This document shows positions 17,420-26,659 of a stretch of DNA of 64,000 nucleotides, piece after piece. Position numbers and translations under genes: made by a program. The notes under the pieces were generated by a model, which was given only the letters and a program-made list of their open reading frames with translations, made no database searches and was not told the origin of the DNA. How positions within the stretch are numbered: the first letter of the stretch is position 1; every line of letters starts with the position of its first letter. The DNA comes from Pseudonocardiaceae bacterium (GTDB taxonomy: Bacteria > Actinomycetota > Actinomycetes > Mycobacteriales > Pseudonocardiaceae). The stretch lies in the NCBI GenBank assembly GCA_009379845.1, contig WHSZ01000008.1:47723-111722 (forward strand), given 5' to 3'.

Positions 17420-17514
17420 GGGCCGCACCCTAGCCCGCGCCCCGGCGGGTGTGCACGATTTTCGGTCAGCCAGTGGTTTTCCGGCGGAGATAGACCGAGT
17501 CCATCGAGTGCACG

Positions 17515-18297
17515 CTAGTCCGGCCACACCGGCGCGCGCTTTTCGAGGAACGCGGCCATGCCCTCCTTGGCGCCGTCCAGCTGCGCGGAGCCGGCCATCA
17601 CCTCGAGCGCGATCTGGTAGGCGTCCGCCTCAGGACGATCCAGCTGGGCGTACAACGTCTGCTTGCCGAGCGCCTTGCTTGCCCTGCTGCCCCTTGTCGC
17701 CCGGCCGAGTAGCTCGTCAACCGCGGCGTCAAGCTCGCCGTCCGGAACGACGCGGTTCACCAACCCCCAGCTTTCCGCCGTGGCCGCGTCCACCACGTCC
17801 CCGGTGAGCGCCATTTCCATCAACCGCTTGCGGCCGATCGTCTTGGCGACCGGCACGGCCGGAGTGTGGCAGAACCACCCGCCCTTGCCCCCGGGCAGCG
17901 CGAACCCGGCCGACTCGCCGGCGATCGCGAGGTCGCAAGAGGCGACCAGCTGGCAGCCGGCGGCGGTGGCCAGCCCGTGCACCCTGGCGATCACCACCTG
18001 CGGCACGGATTGGATGGTGCGCATCAACCGCCAGCACAGCTGGAGCAGATCGCGCAGCGCCGGCACGTCCCTGGTCGCGACATCGCCGAAGTCGTGTCCC
18101 GCGGAGAACACCGGTCCTTCCCCGGCGAGCACGATGCCGGTCGCGTCCGTTTCGCCGGCTTCGGTGAATGCCTCGACGAGCTCCGCCAGGTGCTCGTAGG
18201 ACAGCGAGTTCCGTCTGTTGGGCCGGTTCATGGTGATCCGGGTGGTATCGTCGTCCCGCTTCACGACGACGTGCTGGTACTCGCTCGCTGCTGCCAT
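17515..18297 (-). CDS. enoyl-CoA hydratase/isomerase family protein
   Basis: A 260-residue crotonase-fold protein. TRITMNRPNRRNSLSYE begins the fold, VLAGEGPVFSAGHDFGDV forms one side of the oxyanion hole, and HGLATAAGCQLVASCDLAIAGE the other. The segment that normally carries one catalytic Glu here reads FALPGGKGGWFCHTPAVPVAK, which is unusual for a standard hydratase and suggests a different reaction. The substrate is a CoA thioester. It is followed by GPP34 and preceded by the ectoine transporter genes; no operon is obvious. Confidence 0.85.
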   Translation of the reverse strand: MAAASEYQHVVVKRDDDTTRITMNRPNRRNSLSYEHLAELVEAFTEAGETDATGIVLAGEGPVFSAGHDFGDVATRDVPALRDLLQLCWRLMRTIQSVPQVVIARVHGLATAAGCQLVASCDLAIAGESAGFALPGGKGGWFCHTPAVPVAKTIGRKRLMEMALTGDVVDAATAESWGLVNRVVPDGELDAAVDELLGRATRGSRASKALGKQTLYAQLDRPEADAYQIALEVMAGSAQLDGAKEGMAAFLEKRAPVWPD

Positions 18298-18322
18298 GGC
18301 CCGACGTTAACGCCCATGGACC

Positions 18323-18361
18323 GTGTTAGGTACTCATCCCGTTTTTATGACGGCGTTATTT
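18323..18361. repeat. 39-bp dispersed intergenic motif, copy 1
   Basis: This stretch aligns without gaps to 40228-40266 with 28 of 39 bases identical, sharing GTTA-N-GTACTCA at one end and TGAC-NN-CGTTATT at the other. It lies between the enoyl-CoA hydratase start and the ehuA stop. Confidence 0.6.
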
Positions 18362-18392
18362 GAGCAGCAGGGGTACCCAACGCCAGCGGGGT

Positions 18393-19211
18393 TCAGGTTT
18401 CGTCGATGACCGACCGGAGGAACGACTGGGTCCGCTCGTGCCGCGGGTCGTTGAACATCTCCTCGGGCGGCCGGTCCTCGATGATCCTGCCCTCGTTGAA
18501 CATCAGCACCCGGTGCGACACGTCCCGCGCGAACTTCATCGCGTGCGTGACGAGCAGCATGGTCACGTCCGTGGTCCTCGCGATGTCCCGCAGCACGTCC
18601 AGCACCTCGGCGGCGATCTCAGGGTCGAGCGCGGAGGTGACCTCGTCGAGCAGCAGCACGTCCGGGTCAACCGCCAGCGCCCTGGCGATCGCCACCCGCT
18701 GCTGCTGCCCGCCGGAGAGCTGCGAGGGGTAGGAGCCGAGCTTCTCACCCAGCCCGACCATGTCCAGCAGCTCCTTCGCCCGCGCCTCGGCCTCGTCCTT
18801 GGACTGGCCGAGCACGTGCACCGGCGCCTCGGTCACGTTGCGGAGCACCCGCATGTTCGGAAACAGGTTGAAGTGCTGGAACACCATGGTGATCTTGCTG
18901 CGCACCTGACGGGTGTGCGCATCGCTTGCCGGCACCAGCGCCCCGTTTCGCTCCTCGTGGTACAGGTACTTCCCGTTCACCATGATCGTGCCCGAGTCGG
19001 GGCGCAGCAGGGTCATCAGCATGCGCAGGATCGTGGTCTTACCCGAACCACTCGGGCCGATCAACGACACCCGCTCGCCGAAACCCACGTTGAACGACAA
19101 GTCCTTCAGCACCACGTTGGATCCGAATTGCTTGCCGATGCCGTCAAACGAGATGAACTCGCCGTTCGCCGTGTCGTCACGCACCGGCGAGGCGCTGGTT
19201 GCTTCGGTCAT
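18393..19211 (-). CDS. ehuA: ectoine/hydroxyectoine ABC transporter ATP-binding protein
   Basis: A 272-residue ATPase of the polar amino acid uptake group. Walker A GPSGSGKTT, Q-loop FQHFNLFPNM, signature LSGGQQQRVAIARAL, Walker B VLLLDEVTSALD and the H-loop His in LLVTHAMKFA are all intact. It drives import through EhuC and EhuD. The start at 19211 (MTEATSASP) is preferred over the longer frame. It is the last gene of ehuB-ehuC-ehuD-ehuA, 16 bp after ehuD. Confidence 0.9.
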   Translation of the reverse strand: MTEATSASPVRDDTANGEFISFDGIGKQFGSNVVLKDLSFNVGFGERVSLIGPSGSGKTTILRMLMTLLRPDSGTIMVNGKYLYHEERNGALVPASDAHTRQVRSKITMVFQHFNLFPNMRVLRNVTEAPVHVLGQSKDEAEARAKELLDMVGLGEKLGSYPSQLSGGQQQRVAIARALAVDPDVLLLDEVTSALDPEIAAEVLDVLRDIARTTDVTMLLVTHAMKFARDVSHRVLMFNEGRIIEDRPPEEMFNDPRHERTQSFLRSVIDET

Positions 19212-19227
19212 CGGTGTCCGTCCTTCC

Positions 19228-19887
19228 TCACACCCGCACGGTCCCGTAGCGCCGTTCGACCAGCCGGCCGAAGTAGGACAGCACGAACGCGGCAATCAAG
19301 TAGAGCAAGCCTGCCATAGTGATGGCCTCGAACGGTTTGAAACTCTCCGCGATCACCTCGCGGGCCACCGTGAACGGTTCGGCGACGGTGATCGCGACCA
19401 GCTGCGGGACGTCCTTGAACAGCGCGATCAGGTAGTTGCCGAGCGCCGGAATGGATCGCGGGATGGCCTGCGGCAGGATGACGCTTGTCCAGGTTCGGCG
19501 GGTGGACAGGTTCAGCGCCGTCGCGGCCTCCCACTGCCCTGGCGGCACGCCGTCGATTCCGGCTCGGTACACCTCGGAGGTGTAGGTCGCGTAGTGCAGC
19601 CCGAGCCCCACGATCCCGGCGACCAGCGCCGACATCTCGATGCCGATCTGCGGGAGCACGTAGAACAGGAAGAACAGCTGTACCAGCAGCGGCGTGCTGC
19701 GGATGAACTCCACGACGAACCCGACCGGCACGCTGATCCACGCCGTCTTGCTGCGCCGCAGCAGCGCGAAGACCAGGCCGAGCACCATAGCCAGCACGAA
19801 GCCGATCACGGTCGCGATCAGCGCGGTGCGCAGGCCATCGAGCAGCAGCGGCATCATGTCGCCGATGTACGCCCAGTCCCAGCTCAT
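19228..19887 (-). CDS. ehuD: ectoine/hydroxyectoine ABC transporter permease EhuD
   Basis: A 219-residue membrane protein with about five helices. It carries the permease EAA loop that contacts the ATPase (QWEAATALNLSTRRTWTSVI followed by LPQAIP). FIRSTPLLVQLFFLFYVLPQ is the family motif of His/Glu/Gln/Arg/opine permeases. The start overlaps the ehuC stop (ATGA). With EhuC it forms the membrane pore of the ectoine importer. Confidence 0.88.
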   Translation of the reverse strand: MSWDWAYIGDMMPLLLDGLRTALIATVIGFVLAMVLGLVFALLRRSKTAWISVPVGFVVEFIRSTPLLVQLFFLFYVLPQIGIEMSALVAGIVGLGLHYATYTSEVYRAGIDGVPPGQWEAATALNLSTRRTWTSVILPQAIPRSIPALGNYLIALFKDVPQLVAITVAEPFTVAREVIAESFKPFEAITMAGLLYLIAAFVLSYFGRLVERRYGTVRV

Positions 19888-20582
19888 GCCGACACCTCCG
19901 CCCTACGCCGCATCCGCTTCCACATACCCGGATCCGGCTGCCGGCCGACGGAAAGCGCCGCCCTGCGTTCGAGCAGTCGCATCAGGATAGTGAACACCAC
20001 GGCCATGATCCCGTACATGATCAGCAAGCCGCCGAACACCGAGGCCGCCCGGCCGTTTCCGCTCCAGATCAGCTGCCCGTTGAAGGTGAGCTCGGAAATC
20101 GACACCACGGCCACCACCGCCGACGCCTTCAGCAGTTCGATGATGTTGTTGGAGAACGGCGGGATCATCGCGACCACCGCTTGCGGGACCACCACCCGCC
20201 GCATCCGCTGGCCCGTCGTGAAGTTCAGCGCGAGCGCGGCCTCGTACTGGCTGGACGGGACGGACTGGATCGCGCCGCGCACCACTTCGGCCGCGTACGC
20301 GCCGATGTTCAGGCCCAGCGCCAGCATCCCCGCGAACAGCGGTTCGAGCTGCCAGCCGAGCATCGGCAACGCGTAGACGAACCAGAACGCGAGAACCAGC
20401 ACAGCGGCGCCGCGGAAGAACTCCACGTACACGAATCCGATGGCACGCAGGATCTTCACATCGCTCACCCGCGCGAGACCGCCGAGGAAACCGAACAGCA
20501 GGCCAAGCGCCGCGCCACCGAGCGTCAGCAACAACGTCTGCCAAGCCCCGAAGGCAAGCAAACCAATCTGTGCACCAGACAT
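19884..20582 (-). CDS. ehuC: ectoine/hydroxyectoine ABC transporter permease EhuC
   Basis: A 232-residue permease with the first helix at LLAFGAWQTLLLTLGGAALG, the motif YVEFFRGAAVLVLAFWFVYA, and the EAA loop SQYEAALALNFTTGQRMRRV ending VPQAV. It differs from EhuD enough to be its heterodimer partner. It starts 12 bp after the ehuB stop and overlaps ehuD by 4 bp. Confidence 0.88.
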   Translation of the reverse strand: MSGAQIGLLAFGAWQTLLLTLGGAALGLLFGFLGGLARVSDVKILRAIGFVYVEFFRGAAVLVLAFWFVYALPMLGWQLEPLFAGMLALGLNIGAYAAEVVRGAIQSVPSSQYEAALALNFTTGQRMRRVVVPQAVVAMIPPFSNNIIELLKASAVVAVVSISELTFNGQLIWSGNGRAASVFGGLLIMYGIMAVVFTILMRLLERRAALSVGRQPDPGMWKRMRRRAEVSA

Positions 20583-20594
20583 CGGCTACTCCCC

Positions 20595-21512
20595 TCAGGC
20601 CGCTGGAGCGTTACAGAGCTGGGTGGCGGTCATATCCGTCATCTCCGCCTGGGTGAACCCGAACGGTCGCAGAATCCTCAGCAACTCACCGCTCTGCTTC
20701 ATGGCCGCGAGCTCTTTGTTGAATTCCCGAACGATATTGGTCTGGTCCGGCAAGAACGCGAACCCGCCGGCGGTGTGCTGCGGTTGCCCATCCACGACCG
20801 GCGTGAAGGGGTCGGTGACCTCGAGTGGCGCGCCGGGGTTTTTGGAAAGGACATCGCGCAGCGAGATCGTGGTCAGCGCGAAGGCGTCTATTCGGCCGGT
20901 GCGAACGGCTTCCAGGCCGCTCGGCTGGTTGGCGTAGTTCGTGATGGAGTTTCGCGGGACACCGCTCGCGGTGGCGTAGTCCAGTTCCACCGCTCCGATC
21001 AGCACGCCGAGCCGGAAACCCTGTTGCTTGGCGACATCCTGGAAGGTCTTGATGCCTTTCGGGTTCCCCTTGGGCACCAGAAACGCCGCCGGTGCGATGA
21101 ATTCGGGATTGGTGAACAGCACCTGCTCACATCGCTCCGGCAGGATCGCCATGCCGGCACCGATCACGTCGAACAATCCGACCTTCAGGCCCGCGATCAG
21201 CGAACCGAACTCGGACGGAATGGGTTGCAGATTAGGCACCCCGAGCCGTTCGAAAATCACCTTGGCCAGCTCGGCCGCCTCGCCGGTGATTTCCGCATCG
21301 CTGCCGATGAAGCTGTAGGGCGCCTCATTGGCGAAACCGACCCGCACCTCACCCTTGTCACGTAACCGTTCCAGCAGCGTTCCGCCGTTCGGCTCGGCAG
21401 AGAGGTTGACCTGGCTACAGCCCGAGATGGCCAAGCCGCCGCCGAGCGCCACCGCGAGGGCCCCGCCCGTCGAACGCAAGAAGCCCCGTCGATTCAGATT
21501 CGCCGCACACAC
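20595..21512 (-). CDS. ehuB: ectoine/hydroxyectoine-binding lipoprotein, Tat-type signal
   Basis: A 305-residue extracellular binding protein. The N-terminus has a twin-arginine motif (NRRGFLRS) and then a lipobox (LAISGCSQ), so it is a Tat-exported lipoprotein. The mature part is a type II periplasmic-binding fold, with VRVGFANEAPYSFI, GEAAELAKVIFERLGV, AGMAILPERCEQVLFTNP and KQSGELLRIL near the end, all as in EhuB proteins. It captures ectoine or hydroxyectoine as osmolyte or nutrient. GTG at 21512 is chosen because it puts the Arg pair near residue 7. First gene of the operon. Confidence 0.88.
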   Translation of the reverse strand: MCAANLNRRGFLRSTGGALAVALGGGLAISGCSQVNLSAEPNGGTLLERLRDKGEVRVGFANEAPYSFIGSDAEITGEAAELAKVIFERLGVPNLQPIPSEFGSLIAGLKVGLFDVIGAGMAILPERCEQVLFTNPEFIAPAAFLVPKGNPKGIKTFQDVAKQQGFRLGVLIGAVELDYATASGVPRNSITNYANQPSGLEAVRTGRIDAFALTTISLRDVLSKNPGAPLEVTDPFTPVVDGQPQHTAGGFAFLPDQTNIVREFNKELAAMKQSGELLRILRPFGFTQAEMTDMTATQLCNAPAA

Positions 21513-21660
21513 CCGCGGTCGCCCCCAAACTGTGTCTCTGGGACAGACCGGCTCGCCGGAAGGCGTCCCGGATGGGAGAACGGTAGGCCCTCCGCCCCAT
21601 CCGGTCAAAGGCACGCGACAGATTCGCGATCTTGTCGAGAGTGGACACGGGCGTGCTTGC

Positions 21661-23682
21661 TCAGGACGCCGGCAACCCGTTCGCTTCCCGGATCACCGTC
21701 ACGATCTCGTCCATGATCTCGGTGAGCTCGTAATCCTTCGGCGTGAAAACCCTGGCGACGCCACGGCCGGTCAGTACCGTGGCGTCCCGCTGCGGGATGA
21801 TGCCGCCCACGATCACCGGGATGTCGTCCGCGCCCGCGGCACGCAGCCCGTCGACCACCGCGGGCACGATCTCCAGGTGCGAGCCGGAGAGGATGGATAT
21901 CCCGACGACGTGCACGCCCTCCTGCACGGCCGCCGCCACGATCTGGTTGGGGGTCAGCCGGATCCCCTGGTAGATCACCTCGAAGCCGACGTCGCGGGCC
22001 CGGACGGCGACCTGCTCAGCGCCGTTCGAATGCCCGTCCAGCCCCGGTTTGCCGACCAGGATGCGCAGCCGCTGCCCGAGCTCGTCGCCGGTGGCCTTGA
22101 CCCGCTCGCGGACCCGCGCCAGCTCGGCGCCCGCCTCGTTGGGCGAGACTCCGGACACCCCCGTCGGCGCCCGGTACTCGCCGAACACCTCGCGCAGCGC
22201 GGCGGCCCACTCGCCGGTGGTCACCCCGGCCCGCGCGCAGCCGAGGGTGGCCTCCAGGAGGTTCGCGTCCGTCTTGGCCGCGTCCCGCAGCGTGTTCAGC
22301 GCGGCGTCCACCTCATTGGCGTTCCGGTTCGCCCGCCAGGCCCGCACCGCGTCGATGGCCTCGCGCTCCACCTCCGGGTCAACGGTCTCGATCGCGTTGG
22401 CGCCCTCCGCCTGCAGCGGGCTCGGCTCGGTGGTTTCGAAGGCGTTCACGCCAACGATCACGTTCTCGCCCGACTCGACCTTGCGGCGCCGTTCGGCGAG
22501 GGAGGTCACCAGCTCGGTCTTCATGTAGCCGCTTTCCACGGCGGCGACCGCGCCGCCCATCCCCTGCACCCGGTCGATCTCCGCGCGCGCACCGGCCACG
22601 ATCTCGTCCACCCGCGCCTGGATCACCGGCGAGCCGTCGAAGATGTCCTGGTACTCGAGCAGGTCGGTCTCGTAGGCGAGCACCTGCTGCATGCGCAATG
22701 CCCACTGCTGATCCCACGGGCGGGGCAACCCGAGCGCTTCGTTCCACGCCGGCAGCTGGATCGCGCGGGCGCGCGCGTTGCGGGACAGCGAGACGGCGAG
22801 CATCTCGAGCACGATCCGCTGCACGTTGTTCTCCGGCTGCGCCTCGGTCAGCCCGAGCGAGTTGACCTGCACGCCGTACCGGAACCGCCGCTGCTTCGGA
22901 TCGGTGATGCCGTAGCGCTCCCCGGTGATCTGGTCCCACAGCTCGGCGAACGCGCGCATCTTGCACATCTCTTCGACGAACCGCACGCCCGCGTTCACGA
23001 AGAAGGACATCCGGCCGACCACGTCGCCGAACTTGTCGGCGGGGACCTGGCCGGAATCACGCACCGCGTCTAGCACCGCGATCGCGGTGCACATCGAGTA
23101 CGCGAGTTCCTGCACCGGCGTCGCGCCCGCCTCCTGCAGGTGGTAGCTGCAGATGTTGATCGGGTTCCACTTCGGGACGTTGGCGACCGTCCAGGTCACC
23201 ATGTCGGTGATCAGCCGCAGGCTTGGCCCCGGCGGGAACACGTAGGTGCCCCGGGAGAGGTATTCCTTGATGATGTCGTTCTGGGTGGTGCCGGCCAGCT
23301 TGGCCACCACCTCGTGCCAGTCCTTGCCTTCCGTCTCGGCCTGCTCCTCGGCGACCGTGACGTACAACGACAGCAGCCACATGGCCGTGGCGTTGATCGT
23401 CATCGAGGTGTTCGCCTCGGCCAGCGGGATCCCGTCGAACAGCTGCCGCATGTCACCGATGTGGCTGATCGGAACGCCGACCTTGCCGACCTCACCCTTG
23501 GCGAGCTCGTGGTCGGGGTCGTAACCGGTCTGGGTCGGCAGGTCGAAGGCGACCGACAGCCCGGTCTGGCCCTTGGCGAGGTTGCGGCGGTACAGCTCGT
23601 TCGAGGCAGCGGCGGACGAATGTCCCGCGTAGGTGCGCATCACCCACGGACGGTCGCGCTCCTGATCGCTTGGATACGGCAA
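21661..23682 (-). CDS. meaA: ethylmalonyl-CoA mutase (MeaA), adenosylcobalamin-dependent
   Basis: A 673-residue protein that holds both the mutase barrel (YAGHSSAAASNELYRRNLAKGQTGLSVAFDLPTQ split over residues about 18-52) and a C-terminal cobalamin domain (GKPGLDGHSNGAEQVAVRA, with the base-off His; later GISILSGSHLEIVP). DGHSNGAEQ fits ethylmalonyl-CoA mutase rather than methylmalonyl-CoA mutase (DGHDRGA). It converts ethylmalonyl-CoA to methylsuccinyl-CoA in acetyl-CoA assimilation and antibiotic precursor supply. TTG at 23682 stands six bases after GGAGG. The adenosyltransferase that can make its cofactor is 2.3 kb away. Confidence 0.9.
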   Translation of the reverse strand: MPYPSDQERDRPWVMRTYAGHSSAAASNELYRRNLAKGQTGLSVAFDLPTQTGYDPDHELAKGEVGKVGVPISHIGDMRQLFDGIPLAEANTSMTINATAMWLLSLYVTVAEEQAETEGKDWHEVVAKLAGTTQNDIIKEYLSRGTYVFPPGPSLRLITDMVTWTVANVPKWNPINICSYHLQEAGATPVQELAYSMCTAIAVLDAVRDSGQVPADKFGDVVGRMSFFVNAGVRFVEEMCKMRAFAELWDQITGERYGITDPKQRRFRYGVQVNSLGLTEAQPENNVQRIVLEMLAVSLSRNARARAIQLPAWNEALGLPRPWDQQWALRMQQVLAYETDLLEYQDIFDGSPVIQARVDEIVAGARAEIDRVQGMGGAVAAVESGYMKTELVTSLAERRRKVESGENVIVGVNAFETTEPSPLQAEGANAIETVDPEVEREAIDAVRAWRANRNANEVDAALNTLRDAAKTDANLLEATLGCARAGVTTGEWAAALREVFGEYRAPTGVSGVSPNEAGAELARVRERVKATGDELGQRLRILVGKPGLDGHSNGAEQVAVRARDVGFEVIYQGIRLTPNQIVAAAVQEGVHVVGISILSGSHLEIVPAVVDGLRAAGADDIPVIVGGIIPQRDATVLTGRGVARVFTPKDYELTEIMDEIVTVIREANGLPAS

Positions 23683-23804
23683 GGTTAACCTCCGTTAATC
23701 CCGCTTTCCGACCAGGATACTGGCGAGTAACGGCGCTGACCCAGTGCCGTAGTACACCGCACATCCACGGGTGGGCACCGCGCCGGGGCGGCGACGGACG
23801 GTGC

Positions 23805-25088
23805 TCAGCGCTGCGGCGTTCCGTGCACCCGCTCGATGACGGCGCCGAGGCTCTTCAGGTTCTCCACGAACGCCGGGTACCCGCGATCGATGTGGAATAC
23901 GTCCCACACCTCGGTGATCCCGTCCGCGCACAACCCGCCGAGCACCAGCCCGACACCGGCGCGGATATCGGATGCCCACACCGGCGCGCTGGACAGCCTT
24001 TCCACCCCGCGTACCACGGCGTGATGCCCGTCGGTGCGCGCGTCCGCCCCCAGCCGCACCATTTCCTCCACGAACCGGAACCGCGCCTCGAACAGGTTCT
24101 CGGTGATCATCGAGGTGCCGTCCGCGATGGCGGACAGCGCGATGGCGAACGGTTGCAGGTCGGTCGCGAAGCCCGGATAGGGCAGTGTGACGAAGTCAAC
24201 CGCGGTGGGCCGATCCCGTTGCACCACACGGAAACCCTGCTCGCTCGGATCATCGAACACGGTGATCTCGGCGCCCGCGGTGCGGAGCTTCTCGAGCACC
24301 AGGTCCAAATGGTGCGGGTTCACGCCGTGCACCCGGACGTCGCCGCGGGTGATCGCCGCGGCGAACGCCCAGGTCGCGCCCACGATACGGTCCCCGATCA
24401 CCCGGTGCGTGGTCGGCTGCAGGGCGTCCACCCCGTGCACGGTGATGGTCGAGGTGCCCGCTCCCTCGATCTTCGCGCCCATCTGGGTGAGCATGGTGCA
24501 CAGGTCGATGATTTCCGGTTCCCGCGCGGCGTTGTCCACCACCGTGGTGCCCTCGGCGAGCACCGCGGCGGTGAGAATGTTCTCCGTCGCGCCGACGCTC
24601 GAGAAGTCCAGCCAGATCTGGGTGCCGTGCAACGACCCGTTCGCCTCGGCCACAACGCAGCCGTGCGCGATCTCGCTGTGCACACCCAGCTGCCGCAGTC
24701 CGTTCTGGTGCATGTCCAGCGGGCGCGACCCGATCGCGTCACCGCCAGGCAGCGCCACCACGGCGCGCTTGCACCGCCCGATCAGCGGGCCGAGCACGCA
24801 GACCGAGGCACGCAACTTTCCCATCGACGCGGAGTCGGCCCGGTGATTGAGTTCGGCCGGCGTGCTGATCATTACGCTGTCCCTGTCGATGCCGACCTCG
24901 CAGCCGAGGCTGCGCAGCACGTCAGCCATCAACGGAACGTCGAGGATTTCCGGGCAGTTGGTCAGCGTCGTGGTGCCCTCGGCGAGCAGCGCGGCCGCCA
25001 TCAGCTTCAACACGCTGTTCTTGGCCCCAACGACGTCGACCTCACCCTCCAGCCGCGCGCCGCCGTGGACATCGAAATGCTCAGTCAC
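23805..25088 (-). CDS. murA: UDP-N-acetylglucosamine 1-carboxyvinyltransferase, Asp-type (fosfomycin-insensitive)
   Basis: A 427-residue EPSP-synthase-fold enzyme for the first step of peptidoglycan synthesis, adding enolpyruvate from PEP to UDP-GlcNAc. [15 protein letters not shown] near residue 20 contains the substrate-binding Lys-Asn. The catalytic loop reads [17 protein letters not shown]: the Cys that fosfomycin alkylates in E. coli (PGGC) is Asp here, as in mycobacteria. The start is GTG 25088 just before TEHFDVHGG; the open frame extends 17 codons further upstream without a ribosome site. Its place near the ATP synthase and adenosyltransferase genes is conserved in actinobacteria. Confidence 0.94.
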   Translation of the reverse strand: MTEHFDVHGGARLEGEVDVVGAKNSVLKLMAAALLAEGTTTLTNCPEILDVPLMADVLRSLGCEVGIDRDSVMISTPAELNHRADSASMGKLRASVCVLGPLIGRCKRAVVALPGGDAIGSRPLDMHQNGLRQLGVHSEIAHGCVVAEANGSLHGTQIWLDFSSVGATENILTAAVLAEGTTVVDNAAREPEIIDLCTMLTQMGAKIEGAGTSTITVHGVDALQPTTHRVIGDRIVGATWAFAAAITRGDVRVHGVNPHHLDLVLEKLRTAGAEITVFDDPSEQGFRVVQRDRPTAVDFVTLPYPGFATDLQPFAIALSAIADGTSMITENLFEARFRFVEEMVRLGADARTDGHHAVVRGVERLSSAPVWASDIRAGVGLVLGGLCADGITEVWDVFHIDRGYPAFVENLKSLGAVIERVHGTPQR

Positions 25089-25123
25089 AGCGCCCCATGA
25101 TGCCGCCTGCTCGGGTACCAGCG

Positions 25124-25155
25124 AAAAGCAGGGCGCCACGAGTGTGACGCCCTGC
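25124..25155 (-). terminator. intrinsic terminator of the M23 peptidase gene
   Basis: Read on the minus strand, GCAGGGCG pairs with CGCCCTGC (8 bp, 12-base loop) and is followed directly by TTTTCGC. It begins 17 bp past the peptidase stop and ends before the murA start. Confidence 0.8.
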
Positions 25156-25171
25156 GGTATCGGTGATCGCC

Positions 25172-25708
25172 TCAGTTGCTGCAGCCGCTCGTTGGCAGGT
25201 CGGCAGGGGCGGGCGGGGTAGCACCGTCGTAGATCGCCAGCAGTTGCTCCTGCGGGCAGTGCAGGGTCCCGTCTACCTTCATCTGGTAGTGCAGGTGTGG
25301 CCCGGTGGAACTACCGGTGTTGCCGGTCAGGCCGACCGGATCACCAGCAGCCACGGTGCCCGAGGCCGTTGCCGGACTCTGGAAGTGGCAGTAGACGTAC
25401 ACGGCGCCGTCCTCACCCTCGATCTGGACGCCGTAGCCGCACGACGAGTCGTCGATCGGGGTTGCCGTGCCGCCCACGGACGCGTAGGCCTGGCTTCCCT
25501 CGGCGGCCGGGAGGTCAACGGCGGGGTAGTCGTGGTGCGGATCGTCGTACTCGTCCCGCGCCACTGCCTCCTTGTCCAGCGGAAGCGCGTAGGTCGCCGC
25601 CGCTCCCGGAGCGTCCTGCGCCTGTTCGGCGGTGGCGGAACCAGGCAACGCGAGCGCGGATACGGCGGCCAGCGACGCCACGGTCACGGCCACGCGAAGT
25701 CGTTTCAT
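25172..25708 (-). CDS. secreted M23-family peptidase (LytM-like)
   Basis: A 178-residue protein with a Sec signal peptide ([20 protein letters not shown], cleavage near GSATAEQ). The M23 domain shows the zinc ligands HHDYPAVD (H-x(3)-D type), then [19 protein letters not shown] and [16 protein letters not shown], whose H-L-H supplies the remaining ligand and the catalytic His. It would cut peptide cross-links in peptidoglycan. ATG 25708 follows GGAGGG by six bases; the longer frame is not supported. It stands alone with its own terminator. Confidence 0.88.
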   Translation of the reverse strand: MKRLRVAVTVASLAAVSALALPGSATAEQAQDAPGAAATYALPLDKEAVARDEYDDPHHDYPAVDLPAAEGSQAYASVGGTATPIDDSSCGYGVQIEGEDGAVYVYCHFQSPATASGTVAAGDPVGLTGNTGSSTGPHLHYQMKVDGTLHCPQEQLLAIYDGATPPAPADLPTSGCSN

Positions 25709-25989
25709 CGAATGCCCTCCTTCGATGGTTAGGTACGAAAATTTCCCACATTGGATAGCGCAGCCAATGATCGACATCAAGGGCATCGAGAAATATCGAG
25801 CGGCTGGCGACCTCCGTTGGACGGCTCGCGGGATCCTTGTTGATCCAGCAAAATAGCAGGTATACAACGATAAAACGACTCAAGAAGGGCACTTGCGGGG
25901 CTTGGAAACAAAAATGGATGTCTTGTTAGAAGTTTCCAAACTGCGCTATGTTGGCCAGCGCAGTGGTGGGCGACCGATAGGCTGGCGGC

Positions 25990-26562
25990 ATGTCCGTTCG
26001 GATCAACCGCGTGTACACCAAGGTCGGCGACGGCGGGAGCACGGCGCTCGGCGACGGCTCGCGGGTTCCCAAGACCGACCCGCGGCTCGGCGCGTACGCC
26101 GAGGTGGACGAGGCCAACTCGGCGATCGGGGTGGCGATCGCCCTCGGCGGGCTGCCCGACGAGCTCGGCACGGTGCTGCGCGGCGTGCAGAACGATCTGT
26201 TCGACGTGGGGGCGGATCTGTGCACGCCGATCGTGGCGGATCCGCCGCACCCGCCGTTGCGGGTGACCGAGCCGTACGTGGAGCGCCTCGAAGGCTGGTG
26301 CGACCAGTTCAACGAGCGGCTGCCAAAGCTGAACTCGTTTATCCTGCCCGGCGGCACGGCGGGGGCGGCACTGCTGCATCAGGCGCGCACGATCACGCGC
26401 CGCGCCGAGCGTGCCGCCTGGGCGCTGATCGAGGCGGACGCCGAGCACACCAACCCGCTGACCGCGCGGTACCTCAACCGGCTTTCCGACCTGCTGTTCA
26501 TCGTGGCGCGGCTGGCAAACCCGGACGGCGACGTGCTCTGGCAGCCCGGCGGCGACCGCTAG
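25990..26562 (+). CDS. cob(I)alamin adenosyltransferase, PduO type
   Basis: A 190-residue protein with the PduO hallmarks VYTKVGDGGSTALGDGSRV (ATP-binding N-terminus), GAYAEVDEANSAIGVA, and RAERAAWALIEADA with NRLSDLLFIVAR near the end. It transfers the adenosyl group of ATP to cobalamin to make coenzyme B12, needed here by the ethylmalonyl-CoA mutase. The start is ATG 25990. It is divergent from the M23 gene and convergent with DUF2550; M. tuberculosis has an adenosyltransferase gene in the same position (Rv1314c). Confidence 0.9.
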   Translation: MSVRINRVYTKVGDGGSTALGDGSRVPKTDPRLGAYAEVDEANSAIGVAIALGGLPDELGTVLRGVQNDLFDVGADLCTPIVADPPHPPLRVTEPYVERLEGWCDQFNERLPKLNSFILPGGTAGAALLHQARTITRRAERAAWALIEADAEHTNPLTARYLNRLSDLLFIVARLANPDGDVLWQPGGDR

Positions 26563-26564
26563 CC

Positions 26565-26602
26565 CCCATCCCCGCAATATGGATCCATATTGCGGGGATG
26601 GG
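26565..26602. repeat. 38-bp perfect palindrome, copy 2 of the GGATCC-centred family
   Basis: A perfect palindrome centred on GGATCC at 26581-26586, with the same 22-bp core as 16087-16128 but different arms (CCCATCCC/GGGATGGG). It starts 3 bp after the adenosyltransferase stop and could fold in either transcript of this convergent pair. Confidence 0.95.
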
Positions 26603-26617
26603 CGTGCATGTGGGGGA

Positions 26618-26640
26618 TCCCAATATGCATCCATACTGGG
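26618..26640. repeat. degenerate third copy of the palindrome family
   Basis: CCCAATATGCATCCATACTG at 26619-26638 resembles the core of the two perfect palindromes with a few changed bases, so the dyad is imperfect. It lies just before the DUF2550 stop. Confidence 0.55.
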
Positions 26641-26659
26641 CGAGTTGGGTGTGTCGGGG

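Noticed and set aside
23683..23804. Cobalamin riboswitch before the B12-dependent mutase
   Set aside because: The gap is only about 120 bp and shows no B12-box (GCCACTG-type) sequence.
25709..25989. c-di-AMP (ydaO-type) riboswitch before the M23 peptidase
   Set aside because: Such switches control some actinobacterial wall hydrolases, but I could not find the conserved GGTCGC-type core or the paired stems in this leader.
26565..26602. Insertion-sequence terminal repeat
   Set aside because: The palindrome is self-contained with no transposase or target duplication nearby; it fits a palindromic unit better.
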